Below, in pieces: positions 27,101 to 38,473 of a DNA stretch of 64,000 nt; the first letter of the stretch is position 1; each line of letters starts with the position of its first letter. Where the stretch lies: positions 36,695,288-36,759,287 of the forward strand of contig OV884015.1 of the NCBI GenBank assembly GCA_930367205.1, given 5' to 3'. The position numbers and the translations under genes are program-made. This DNA is from Acanthosoma haemorrhoidale. Taxonomy: Eukaryota; Arthropoda; Insecta; Hemiptera; Acanthosomatidae. Below the pieces are notes generated by a model. It made no database searches. It was not told where the DNA came from and worked only from the letters and a program-made list of their open reading frames with translations.

Positions 27101-30100
27101 ACTCAATTTAATCCAAATTCTGTATTCTTACTTCTTTGTATAAACTGCGAATTTACTTTTAAATGTGGCCCTGTGATCAAGCCTAGTTAAATAGGAGAAG
27201 AGTATACAAATCATAAGACAAGAAAATAACAAAAAAAAAAAAAATGAACATCTGGTGTATTCTTGATAATACCTTCCTTTATGAAGTACCCAAAATTTAT
27301 CTTTGGTATCAAGATCACAGGCCCTAGCTTTGGCTCTGACGGCACCCCCAGGGGACTTCCCTGCACTTTCCTCAACTATAAGTCTGTTCAGTGATAGATC
27401 CAGAACATCATGGCAAAGTGCTTGGTAAGTCCATGTGTGATGAAGAGGTGTTGCCATGTCAACGTTACGATCCAAAATAATTAGCAATGGTCTCTGAAAA
27501 CTATATTAAGAATCAAAATATAAATATGCTCATATTGTCACACAATTCAGAAATAATGGATTTCAATGCAAATGTTATATACCTGAAATTACCAGCTTGT
27601 ACAGTATCCATAAGTAAAAGGCTATTTCTGGTGTCCCTAAGATTTTCTCGAAGTTTCTTATCTAATTTTTCGGCTACCATTTCTGCAGCATTTCCTCTAG
27701 GGCACCTAATGATGGGTACAGTTCCTGTAATAAAAAAAATATACATGTTAATTATTGAAATAAAAATAACAACAAAACTAGTTGATCTAAGGATCAGTGG
27801 TCTCACCATTTCATTTTGTCATTTCATCAAAGATTTTTTATTTTTACCAAATAAATGTAATTAAATTACATCAATTATGAACTGAATTGTATTTTTTTTA
27901 ATTATTTTTAAACAACGAAAAGTGAAGGAATGACATTGAGAGATGAGGCCAGACTGGTTCCTTGTGAGTTTATTATATATTTATTAAATGATCGTACATT
28001 TTATCTTTTAAATCATCTTGGACTCCAACATTGCTTATAAAAAAATATTATTCAAAAAGAGAAATGCTAACAGGGTGGTATCAAATATACAATTTCTATT
28101 ACTGGGTCTTAATACATTGTTTGGAGAACAAATGACCATTTATTTAAAATATGTCTAAGAGGTAGGTCTCTTTAAATGGCATTTGTTTCGAAAATTAAAA
28201 TATAATGATGGGATTTTATTAGGAATTCCAATAATCCGAGTATAGGAAAAACAACAGTAAGTTGAAACTAAAATAAAAAAAAGTTGAAAATTGAAACTAT
28301 ATTAAATTTTCTAGGATAAACATTAAATATTTAATTGTAATTTCAAAACAGCTATCAAGAGAATAAAAACCAATTGTTAACTCATAACTACTGTCAATTT
28401 TAATGGTTTACATAAGGGATGAGAAATTTGAAAATCAGTCACATCTGAATATTTTATGACTTGTACCCATTTCCTCAAACCTCAGTATTTTTTTTGAGAG
28501 AAAGAAGCAATTATTTAAGTTTAACAGGGTTATGAAGTTAACTAAATGAAATTAAAGAATGAATAGACGGCAAAAAATTAACCACTTAACTGCTAGTGCA
28601 ATGTATGTTCTGGGTTAGTTGTATGTTTTTACTACAGCGCATGTGCTTCCTAATGTATACTACCTACTTTAGCTATTTTAAAATGTTTACTGTTACTTTC
28701 TGTTGGCTTCCTAGCTAACTAAAGGTAATTGAGGACTAAAACAGATAAATAATTAACAAGACTATACTAATCAGTAGATGAAGAAATAAGGCAAATAAGT
28801 AGTTCTTCATTGAGCTTTGAAGATAGTTAAGTCGCGCTGAGTATATGATACGTACTAAAAGTTTTCAAAAACATTCAATTTTATTTCATGAAGCAATAAT
28901 CAATATCTTGAATAATTTCCAGTATTTGAGATCCTGCCTAACTTTACTTAACAGAGACTAATTTGCAATATAGTTATTTGTTATGCAAAATTATAATTGC
29001 TTTCCTTATACCAATTTGAATAATAAAGTAGCTATTATACAAACCCAATGTTGCAAATACTGAAAATAAGCTATCAACAACTGAATCCATTACATTGTCC
29101 ATTTCAGTATCTTTAATGTCACCTCTATTAATAGCTAAAACAAAAAAAAAAATTATAATTAAATAAATAAAAAACGTCTCATATTCATTGAAACTGTATC
29201 AGACTGATTTTACAAAAATGAACTTTATTTTCACATATGAGTACCATAACTCATGTCTGTTCTGACATCTGACTGTCATTACAAACTAATGCCACTCCTT
29301 TCACTTATGACAATGAAATTATTCGGACAATAATGCGACTTTAGGCTACAACTCAAGCTTTCTTTAATTAAAGAAATTATAATGGCTAGTTAAATTTAAC
29401 TTAAGTTTAAAATTCACACAATTAAAAAAAGTGTCATTGTTGAGTTGAATAACCTAGGAAATTAATGAAGCCATTATAATTGAAATGACCAGTTAAATCT
29501 CGCAATCAATCAATAAGAATGTTTATAACCAATTAAGATAATATCTGAGGCTCACCATAATAGGAAATTTCATCACTACTTTGATGTTTGAGTATAAACA
29601 TATCTTCCTCAAGAGAAATGAAGTTAAGATATTGATCAAAAACCTGCATAACAAATAATTTAAATCATAATAATATTTACAGTTATTACTTTAAAAAATT
29701 AACCACAATACTAAAGTGTAACCTTATGAATGCTTGAAACACAGTTAGCTTGCAATGCAGCAGCAGCAAGATCCTCTAATCTTTGCCTCGAAAGTGGAGA
29801 AATAAAATTCAAGTGGTATATATCATAGACATTCTTTTGTAGATCTTGGCTGATTCGTCCCAGGTTTTCTTCAGTCGGCATGCAAAAATATACAGCAGGA
29901 ACATCAGGTATGGGATCCCTGTCAGAGTGTAACTGTCTGCCAAACAAAACTTAATGAATGAGCATAGAAATTAGTTCATTGTTCATAGTTTATAAGAGCC
30001 AATAACACTTACACATGTAAAGTTACCCCCATCTCTCTGAGCTCTTTTACTGATATTAAGGGCGAAATAATATCTTGACCACACCGATCATAGATGAGTA

Positions 30101-30507
30101 TCTTCCACACTGGCTCTACAGCAATGCTTTTAGACTCCGGCTGGTTCAAGTTTAACATCTGCCTAAGAGCTCCTGAAGGAAAAAAAAATATATATAATGT
30201 GCTCATTGAATCATTTTCATCTTTTAAATGATCCTACATTGACAACTTGGACCATTAATGTTGAATATAAATAAAGTTTGCTTCAAACAGATATTAATCT
30301 TTCAAAATATTTATTGTGTAAAAACAAAATAAAACTGAGAAGCATATAAATATTGCCAAAAAATTAAAATTACTACTTAACAAATTTCAATAACAGTAAA
30401 ATAAAATGTCCTTTTATCAGTCACAGAAATAATAGGATAGAAATATATTTCAACAGACTGTCAATCAATATAAACGCACCTATCTGCCTCTCCCTCAAAG
30501 ATGTCAT
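17494..30507 (-). CDS. Slh: Sly1/SCFD1 (Sec1 family domain-containing protein 1), 15 coding exons
   Basis: Sec1/Munc18-family protein that, from family knowledge, binds syntaxin-5-type SNAREs and drives vesicle fusion between ER and Golgi. Coding exons in transcript order: 30507-30480, 30172-30013, 29936-29723, 29643-29556, 29134-29045, 27724-27583, 27491-27273, 26664-26574, 25104-24969, 24411-24227, 23543-23464, 22188-22050, 21965-21774, 18534-18448, 17523-17494. All junctions keep phase and use GT-AG; the total is 1881 nt, 626 aa plus stop, close to the roughly 640 aa usual for the family. Diagnostic stretches include SLRERQ at the N-terminus, VWKILIYDRCGQDIISPLIS, LHSDRDPIPDVPAVYF, LDRNVDMATPLHHTWTYQAL, and AIVFVVGGGNYIEYQNLADY near the C-terminus. 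The start is the only Met upstream of SLRERQ in the first exon. The last exon adds only nine residues. Introns 8 and 13 carry transposon relics. The symbol Slh is by analogy with Drosophila; the family call is very secure. Confidence 0.95.
18886..18899 (+). repeat. G14 homopolymer in Sly1 intron 13
   Basis: Fourteen consecutive G on the plus strand, so C14 in the Sly1 pre-mRNA; unusual in this AT-rich background. Confidence 0.9.
19495..20517 (+). pseudogene. Mariner transposase relic (DD34D type) in Sly1 intron 13
   Basis: A broken transposase is readable across shifting frames. The N-terminal part reads TETTEMLKVA at about 19549-19578. The first catalytic Asp lies in VITGDESWCYGYDPETKQ (about 19934-19985), the second in FNHDNAPSHTA (about 20196-20226), and the third in LAPCDFFLFPRIKRD (about 20304-20346). 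In between is HSEFVPLGQTVNQAFYLEVL. All three catalytic Asp are present but frameshifts and stops break the frame. The C-terminal end stops against the poly(T) of the neighbouring minus-strand retroelement, so the right terminal repeat is missing. It is antisense to Sly1. Confidence 0.9.
20519..21240 (-). mobile_element. Truncated non-LTR retrotransposon in Sly1 intron 13, GC-rich folded 3' UTR
   Basis: In minus orientation, 21211-20918 encodes the C-terminus of a jockey-like ORF2 (LLKLQQFQNRVLRTSL, then FIKRRHIKFFDSLRH). It is related to family A but clearly diverged. A GC-rich 3' UTR follows with perfect hairpins: GGCCAGGC-GAA-GCCTGGCC at 20759-20777, and GAGATCG-gcct-CGATCTC at 20881-20898. 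The element ends in a tract of about 22 T (plus strand) at 20519-20540, its poly(A) tail. The 5' end is truncated. It abuts the mariner relic and is in the sense orientation of Sly1. Confidence 0.8.
22011..22038 (+). repeat. A28 tract in Sly1 intron 12
   Basis: This homopolymer, U28 in the transcript, fills a third of the 84 bp intron between exons 12 and 13. Confidence 0.9.
22359..22607 (+). other. Open frame of 82 codons antisense in Sly1 intron 11, unassigned
   Basis: Reads MWAESDEEEEESFSEHFW and later PPKKVRKENSDRRLKRLQDM before a TAG stop. It has an acidic run, an NLS-like basic motif and a leucine-rich end. This composition is unlike the K/N/I-rich chance frames nearby, so it may be the C-terminus of a decayed transposon-derived nuclear protein or an unrecognised gene. 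No splice partners were found and no domain is recognised. Confidence 0.25.
24075..24103 (+). repeat. (AT)n microsatellite in Sly1 intron 10
   Basis: About 14 AT units followed by a T tract. Confidence 0.9.
25440..26205 (-). pseudogene. Relic of a repeated transposon-derived ORF in Sly1 intron 8
   Basis: Read on the minus strand with frameshifts: FSQEDNLVFCHELED (about 26200-26150), LFIDSSKQSLKCVLLHNGNK (about 26100-26040), then the longest intact piece at 25925-25596 with CLWDSRGKTHHWVRKEWPW, VINDPLVEREKIIFPPLYIN, and IKAGIFDSLQIRQLIKD, and VVGNFLGPK after a stop. I recognise this combination (IDSSK..LK.VLLHNGN, CLWDSR, PLVE..KI..PPL) as a multicopy protein family common in arthropod and other animal genomes, probably carried by a mobile element whose superfamily I cannot name. 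Stops and frameshifts show it is dead. It lies in the same orientation as Sly1. Confidence 0.7.
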
Positions 30508-30944
30508 TTTTAAGCTTAGTTAATATCTCAGTAGTAAAATAAACAACTTAAACTCCTATATGAGAACAATCAAAAGTTGTAACTAGCAGTATTCAACAGT
30601 ACTGCCACATCACCAAGTTTCACTCCAGATTGATTGCAGATATTAAACTCTTAAATAGCATGATATAAGATATTTGTATTCCCTTCCAATTACTGCCACA
30701 GTTTTCCTACTTCAATTTAAAAAAAAAATAATACTAAAAAAACTACACGAAATGAACCACTTTTTCTACTGCACTGGTGATTCAGACGTATAACCTTAAA
30801 CGAAATATAACCACAGATATGTACACATGAGATGTACGGGTCGTGAACGAAGGGACCTCAAAAAAGCATTCGTTCCAAATCACCGTTTAAGAAACGAATG
30901 GATCAGCCTCGGATGAACGGGTCTTAGTGTTATGGCTCTCCGGT
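30508..30944. promoter_or_regulatory. Sly1 upstream region
   Basis: AT-rich; the Sly1 5' UTR and promoter should lie here, but no TATA or initiator stands out. The family A insertion begins about 440 bp upstream of the start codon. Confidence 0.3.
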
Positions 30945-31735
30945 AGATTTTTTTTTTTTTTTCTTTCAAAACCTCTATATTGATAATATATATACAATGA
31001 AAAAAATAAATAAATAAATTTGGAATTACAGCTGTCTCCTCGTACTGCATTCGCAGATGCATTCGAAGGAGTGCATAAAATATAATACTTTCAGATTGTT
31101 GTTAATAAGTCCAATACACATACACTCACTAGGTGATGAGGCTAACCTTCAGCTTGCAACCGTGGAAAACACACACTAAAACCTAAACCTAGAACCTAAG
31201 ACTAAAACGTTCCAGCCGCGACAGCGTCCTGCCATCATTGGGGGAACGGAGCGGGGGTTATCGTGTTACACACCGGGTTTGTCAAGTATTGCAGGGAGTC
31301 GAAAAATTTGATATGTCTACGTTGAATGAATTCATCCACCGTAGGCAGCTCAAAGATCTCGTGAAGCTCACTGTTGCTCCGCTGCTCGAATGAAGTACCT
31401 CTGACCACTTTCATCAGTATACCGTTTTGGAATTGTTGGAGTCGCCGAGCTGTCGTATACGTCAGATAACGAAAAAGCGGTGCACCATACAGCAGAGTAG
31501 GCCTGAGTATACTCGTGTAGATCAGTAGCTTCAGACGCAGTGATAGATTGGGGTAAGTCAATAAGTACGTAAGCCGGTAAGACTTCGTGCGTGTTTGCTT
31601 CAACTTCTTCGTAGAATGGTTACTAAAATGGAGGTCCAGTAGAAGGCAACGCTGTTTCATTTCATCCCATTCCTTGCGTCTTGTCCTCGTTACTAAATTA
31701 AAATTTCCCATCAGTTTGTAGAATGTAACAGTTTC
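30945..31735 (-). mobile_element. Family A non-LTR retrotransposon, 5'-truncated copy
   Basis: Positions 31711-31235 (minus) encode 158 aa of the ORF2 C-terminus, the best-preserved copy in the window, including SILRPTLLYGAPLFRYLTYT and FIQRRHIKFFDSLQ. A 3' UTR follows with the TTAGG-like words near 31185-31205, the hairpin at 31131-31149 (one arm mutated) and the CTCC..GGAG stem near 31035-31070. It ends in a poly(T) tract at about 30950-30962 on the plus strand. It lies between the divergent Sly1 and PEX10 genes. Confidence 0.85.
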
Positions 31736-32190
31736 CTTGGACCTAAATAACGAACTAACTTAAAAAAAGATAGAAAATTAGTTGCCTCTAATTGGTATCC
31801 CATTAGTTCTTTTCATTAGTGTAAATTTAGTTCACTGTATCCAGGATAAGAAATTTTCAAATTTAAGTAAATAAATTAACAAGCTGCGCTATCTGTTGAG
31901 TGATAGTAGGAACTAAGTACCAAAAAATGGCCTTTTCATCTAGTAGGGCCAAGTATTTTCTGTTATAAACTTTATCATAAGTATCAGGTCTTCAGAACCC
32001 CTCAGGAGCTAAATACTCCAAAGTGGAGGGAGGATGCTGCGGGATCCTGAAGAGTTGATACTAAATGTCCGCAGAATAGTGAGGATTATGTTATGTGAAT
32101 AACTTGAATGCAGCATGATCTATTGGTTACATTCCGAACTAACTTAAAAAAGGTAGCAAATTAAAGTTCCATCAGCAAGAGTTGAAAACC
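31736..32190. other. Stretch between two family A copies
   Basis: No gene. A phrase of about 35 bp beginning CGAACTAACTTAAAAAA occurs at 31748-31786 and, diverged, at 32131-32166; it may be an old duplication connected with the insertions. Confidence 0.4.
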
Positions 32191-32191
32191 A

Positions 32192-32410
32192 TTTTTTTTT
32201 TTTTTTTATATCAAATCCTCTTTATTGAAAATTACAATGAACAAAATAAATAATTTATGATTTACATATTTCTCCTCTTTCTCCATACACATTCTTTCTG
32301 AAGTTAAAAGTCCATAAATCACACACACACACACACTAGGTGATGAGGCCCACCTTCAGCTTACAACCGGGAAACTAAAAACTAAAACCTAAACCTAGAA
32401 CCGATTCCGA
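32192..32410 (-). repeat. Family A non-LTR retrotransposon, 3' UTR fragment
   Basis: A poly(T) tract at 32192-32208 is the tail of a minus-strand copy. It has the hairpin AGGTGAtgaggccCACCT at 32338-32355 and the shared GGTTCTAGGTTTAGG words (reverse complement) at about 32382-32402. A (CA)n microsatellite (32319-32336) has expanded next to the hairpin. No coding part remains. Confidence 0.75.
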
Positions 32411-33582
32411 AGCGCGATCTTTTGGCTCGGTCACTCACGGTTGACCTGATCCGGGTCTGTGATTGCACAAAACCTGTCTCACCGTAACAGGACATTGCTC
32501 TCCACAACAGTAGTTTCAGGTAAATCCAATGTGCGAGCTGCATATATTTGGCTTCGACCGTGGTACACTAAAGCAGTAACACGTGCTACTTGCTCCAATT
32601 TAAATTCAAAGTAAAAAAAAAAACCTTTTGCTAAATTTTTAAAGATCAGTTACACAAGAAATTTGTGAATATTTCTTAGTGCACCACTTTCTCTTGTGGG
32701 GCAGTGCATATGTGTTGCAATTATTATCCTCCATAAGTGGTTACTAAGTTTCCAAGTTTCGGCGGAATCTTGATAATTTTGGTATTACCTCAATTGAATA
32801 TCGTTTACTAATGATTGATGCTGATGGTGCATGGTCTTGGAATTTAATATTGTACTGTAATATGCATACCTAGTACACAATACAGTGACTCTCTACACAA
32901 TCAACGCAGACTGTTATATTAACAAATAATTATGACTATCACTAATGCCCTGTTGCACACTGTGCATATAAGCACTCAAGCTATGTGTATACTTTATCCA
33001 ACCGAAATGCACTAGAAAAGTGCCTTGTCTGACCTGAAATAAATTCGTTGGAAGGTTGGAAGTTAGACCTCACGGTCTCAATGAGATTGTCAATTACGTA
33101 TTTCGATCGCTGGACAAGAGCTATGTCTTTTCGGAGCGTGCGAACCAGGCTTTAGATATACGCGTGTCTTAACAAACATTTCTACAGATGTATTGTCTGA
33201 GAAATAAAACTAATTTATGAAGGCTATAACATATGAACTTGGGAGTTATGTGTTTTCTCATCATCGTGCAACTTGCTAGTGTATTGCTTTGTTAAAGTGT
33301 TCTCTCCTATTATAATTTCAGCACCGACCTCTATGGACTTTGACAGATGCAACTACAATTTAAAAAGCAGTGCGGTTCTTTTATTACATATGCTGTTACT
33401 GAACATAACACATATCTATTTAATCAAGAAGCTTTTTACCGCCTCGGATTCGGTACCTTCAAAAGCAATAGCTACTTTTTCTTAAGTTGCTAATAACTAT
33501 ATGGTAAATGCATAATTGATGTTGACATTTTTTAAGACTCATCCTTGTGATTTGTATTTTTCTTCGGAGACAACAAACAAAC
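32411..33582. other. PEX10 upstream intergenic region
   Basis: No gene recognised. A 70-codon open frame at 33273-33485 lies near a TTTCAG but has no partner exon and no domain. The PEX10 promoter should lie in the last few hundred bases. Confidence 0.35.
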
Positions 33583-35533
33583 ATGGTTATTGTAAAAGCT
33601 GGACCTGCTGAGATTTTAAGATCTTCACAAAAAGATGAACTAGCCGTTAAAAATCTGCAAAAACTATCCGAAGAGGTGTTCCTTAGCTTACTGGGTAATA
33701 CATGGTTTTTTCAACTTTGTCAGTTTTCAAATTAACTTATGAGTTAAATCCCAATTTTTAAATTATTTTACCGTCTGAATTTTGTAAATAAAGCAGCATA
33801 TATAGCCAAGTATATGTACATGATCGTTAAAAATTATAGAACCTATTTTTGGTTTTTAAGGATTAAAAGTGGCTTCAGATCAGAAATAAGCCGAATGCCC
33901 AGTGAAAAAATGTCCATAATTTGAAGTAGAATTTGTTATGACCTAGATGCCATTATAGATAGAATAAAACTATGTTGGTGAGATTGAGTTACAGATTTGG
34001 TTGATCTTGCCACTTTCTATTCTTAAGGGTGGATTGTTTTTTAGTGAATTGAAATAAAATTGGTTGCCTAATCGTACCCAAGGTTATCCATTAACTGTTG
34101 TATGTAGGGAGTACCCCAAGTTAATTAATATATATCATAAAGCAATTAAATTTATAAATAAAATAATCATAAAATTTCTTTTTTTTGGAAATCCAAAATC
34201 ATATTTTCAATTATATTAATAGTGCGGTTTAGATTTGCCAGCCATTAATGGCGGAATACACAGTCAGAATCAACACAGCATATATAATTTTTCAGTTGAA
34301 TTTCTCATTTATTTAACCACTAAGTAGGATAGACGTTTGCATTAACATTAATTATATTTTATTAAATAGGTCCAAGGCTGCTTATAAAATACAAGACATT
34401 TGTCCAAAGTGTTGGGCAATTACTTTACTTTGGCAATACAACCTTATGTGGGCTTCAAACTCTCGGAGAAGAATATACAGGGATTTTACAAGTTGATAGC
34501 ACATTCAATTCTATACCAACATCACTGGTATGAGTTATTTTTATTTTATAAACCTATGTACTATTACACAAATTTCTAGTTTGTAGTTATTTTATTTTAT
34601 GGTTTATCCAATAATATCGATTTAAGTTCTATGCATAATACTATTGTTATTACTTTACAGACACATTTTCTTATGATACTACTCCATTGCTTTGGATCAC
34701 AATTGTCAACTTTATTTATAAATGAACTGGAAAAAAATGTAAAACGAAATGAAGATTTTACAGTAGAACGTAAAAAGCAGATTTTGCGTTGGATTGCATT
34801 GATAAAAATCTTTCTGCCTTCTATTGTTCTTTTGCATAAAGCGATTTTTTATTGCAATTGGGGAACTTACCATATTTCTAAAAGGGTTACAGGTGTTAAT
34901 TACGTATGTATTATAATTATCCATATTTATATAAGGTAAAATTAAGTTTCTGTATTTGTTTTGTTATGATTTGTGGGAAATAATAGAAAATTATTACACT
35001 CAAATCTGCTCTATTTATTGGATTTTTTTTATCACATTACTGCTATTTTCATTAAATCTTATTTTTACCCATAAAGTAAATTAACTCTTTTTCACATTAA
35101 TGGGTTGGTTGACATGCTTATGTTGCCAGGTTAAATAATAATTAATAAATAAATATAATAAAATGTTTTGTTCTAGGTATTAATCAGATACTGGTTACGA
35201 GACAGAAAGTCTTTATTTGGTTTCAGAATCCTTGGTGCTATAACTTTGGTTAATTTTATTCTTCATGGTTTTCAATCCATTTATGATTTTTTAAAAAATG
35301 ATTCTCAACTAGAGTTGAATGATGAAATTGAAGTATTTACTACTTACAGCACAACTTCAGCCAAGAAATGTGTTATGTGTTTAAATAAGTTAAAAAATCC
35401 TACAGCAACGATGTGCGGACATGTTTATTGTTGGACATGTATAGCAGAATGGGTGCAAAACCAAGATAAATGTCCAGTATGTAGAGACATTGTTTACCCT
35501 TCAAGACTTATCCCTCTTCATAATTACATTTAA
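33583..35533 (+). CDS. Pex10: PEX10, peroxisomal RING-finger E3 ubiquitin ligase subunit, 4 exons
   Basis: Integral peroxisomal membrane protein; with PEX2 and PEX12 it forms the ubiquitin ligase that recycles the import receptor PEX5 (family knowledge). Exons 33583-33694, 34370-34527, 34661-34903 and 35177-35533 join in phase across GT-AG introns, giving 870 nt and 289 aa, near the roughly 300 aa of insect PEX10. Residues 236-273 form a C3HC4 RING: C236-x2-C239-x11-C251-x-H253-x2-C256-x2-C259-x10-C270-x2-C273. The N-terminal part has the Pex2/Pex12-type region, beginning near residue 13 with RSSQKDELAV, plus hydrophobic segments consistent with membrane helices in exons 3 and 4 (FLPSIVLLHKAIF, ILGAITLVNFIL). 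The start ATG follows an adenine-rich context (CAAACAAACATGG). The closest neighbour upstream is Sly1, divergent, with 3.1 kb between the start codons. Confidence 0.93.
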
Positions 35534-38473
35534 ACATTAAAAATAATGTGAAATTGGAATATTGTGATATTAGTTACCAGTTAGTAGATTGAAATATATT
35601 TTGTACCATAAGAACTTATGTTTATATGAAAGTTGTATGATTTAAAAGGCTAAATATATTATTTTATTTAATAAGTTTTACTTCTGTATCCTGAAATTTC
35701 CTGGTATAGGTATATAATTCTAGCAAAACCATGGAAGGTGTCCCACCAGTTCCATTCTGGCCAGGGAAAACTGTTCTGCACCAGAGTGGAAGAGATAAAA
35801 AAACTGTGGAAGATTGTCCTGAATGTATAAGTTAAGAATATTTCAATAAATGCCACTACCTTGGTACTCCTTAAGTTTTTCTAACAAATGTCAACTTGAA
35901 ATGAATTAACTGCATGATTTATTCTTATAATATATAATAAATAACCTATTTTTCAAACTTTTGTAACAAAAGTGATACATTCAAATAATCAATTTGGTTG
36001 ACATCTAACTTTATTTATTTATGGATACATTATCTCTTAGGATGAATTAACTGGTATTAAGTTATAAAAACAAAACCCTTAATTGCATGATATTGCACAC
36101 TACACGAAACTATTTTAGTGAAAGTTTATTGGGAGTTTGGTTCAATCTAGGAGTCTGGTTAGTGATATTAATTATATTGACATGGTAATTAAATAAATTC
36201 AATCAAAATAGAAACTACTGCTTTGGTCAAATGTAAACCAGAATAATAACTTTTAAATTAAGATTCACTTCAAATATAGTTGCCAAAATATTAAATGGTA
36301 TAAAAAAAACCAGTACCTTCATGCACATGAAATGTTTTTATTGTTGTATAATTTAATGCTTGTTAATTGTTCATATTTTGGAATAAGTTTATCCATAAAT
36401 AACAACAAATATCAGATGTCGCCCACTCGTGTTTATAATAGTTTTAATCCTTGTTAAACTTTAAGAATAGATTATTCCCTTTATTTTATAAGAATAAATC
36501 ATGTATTATGATTAATTTGTTTTAAGTTGAGTTAGTATGCTTATAAACTGCTTAGGTAATGGAATCTACTGAATTTATTCTCAACTAATATATTAAGAAA
36601 GAGATGCCCTAATGCTGATGGGGATGACTACACATCAGGTGTATACAATTTTTCCTTTATATTTATAGCCTCTTATCACTGAAAATGTTTAATATTATTG
36701 AAAAAAGAAATTCTATTAGAAATCAAATATTTGAATTTATATAAGTGTGCCACTTTTTCTGTGGCATTGTATTAAGCATTCGATAGGATTTACCATGTTT
36801 AGATAATTAGCTGCTGCTCAATTGTGGTGGGGTAAGATGCATTTGCTAAGGAGGATTTCCTGTCGCATGTGGAACTAACCAAACTTTTATTGTTTAATCA
36901 ATTTTTATCTGCCAAGCAATTTCAAAAATTCTACATTTTATAAACTGAATAAATAAATATATATTTTGAAATTAAAAATGGCTATATATGGTGGGAGTAT
37001 TGTGACTAAAAAATTGCTAGTCTAGAGGGAAGGGGTCATTTCATTACTTCAGCCAGTTCAGTGGAGTTAAAGTCAGTTACTGAAAGAAGTTCATAGGAGA
37101 GGGACCGGTATGTTTTGAGGGTTATTTGCCAGAGTCATGTGCAAGAGGTAAAAGGGAATGGGAATCAGTATGAAAGGAATGAAGCATAACAATAATAATA
37201 AGCACAACCACTCCCAAAAACGATAGGATTATTTTTTTTCTTAAAAGGTGACAACAGTGTAACCAAAATGATTGAAAATATAAGACTGTTCCATTGAAAA
37301 TAGAGACCAATCCATAACATTATCCCAAAAGAAAGAAGAAAATGCGTCAAGCCAAAAATGTTCAGTAAATGGCGTCAAACAAGATATGGCAGCGGGTGTA
37401 CAGCAAAAAAAAAAGAGTGCTAGTATCAGAAAAAGGGCAATTCAGCATTTGATTAATTAAGTTGTTATATCTAACTTATATATTAAAAAGAAAAATAACA
37501 GCAGTTTAAAATACACATGTTAGTACTGTGCTTACTAGTATGGTAAATATTGGGGTTACAAAAACAAAACAGTTATTGTTTATGCTTAGATTATTTAGAA
37601 ATATGGCAGTTTCCCATCAGAACTTAATTGAATTTTTGGTACGCTAACTAGATTACTTTCATAAATTTATTGAGCAGTTTAACGAGTCAGAGGCTAAGTA
37701 TTTAACACTTAGATGTGCAATTTATAATTAGAAGACAATAATATTTTAGTTGTGAAACAAACCTACATATGTATTACAAAGCTTTAGCTTTTAGCTCTTA
37801 TAAAACCGAGATTTGTAAATGAAAAATTTTGATATAGTTCATTCAATTTACTGGAACGTTACATTATCTGCCTCCAATTTCACAATATTAGAAACTATAT
37901 TTGTACATTTTGTTTTCTAAAGTCTAAGCATTCATTCATTGGTTCAAAACTTCAAAGGCATCATGCGCTGGATTATACCAATGGCTTTTTGTACTAGAAA
38001 TATAAGCAACAATACATTTCTGTACAATACCATATAACTTTTATAAAGAAAACGCTTCTTTGTTTTTTTTTCTTTTTATAAAACAAAAACCTTTTTGTAT
38101 TTTTTTCGCTAAGCATCTGTCTGGCTAGACTATTTAAGCTTCATTTTGATTAAGACCAAAATTTAATCTTGAGGTTCCAATTGAGGAACTGAGGATGTAA
38201 AGGATACTCTCAATACATTAACAAAAAATCAATTCAGGTTTCAATAATGGATCATATGCTTGCTAGTTAAAAAAATTAAAATTAAAAAAACTTCATCCTC
38301 CCGATCTAAAATTTGTAATATGTGTTGGTGTTTGACCAAATTGTAGTCATAAAAGATTGTTAAAATAGTAAATAGAAATATTTTTTAATGTTCTTGCAGT
38401 TTTTATTTATTGCCTACTTTTATTTACAAACAAATATCATCAGAAACAGATAAGTAATAACAATCTGTCAACC
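35534..38473. other. Intergenic region between PEX10 and the coiled-coil gene
   Basis: Very AT-rich with no supported gene or repeat family. The PEX10 3' UTR occupies the first part; the promoter of the coiled-coil gene is expected near the end. Confidence 0.4.

Noticed and set aside
33273..33485. Possible extra upstream exon of PEX10
   Set aside because: PEX10 is complete from the ATG at 33583; the frame has no matching donor in phase and no family similarity.
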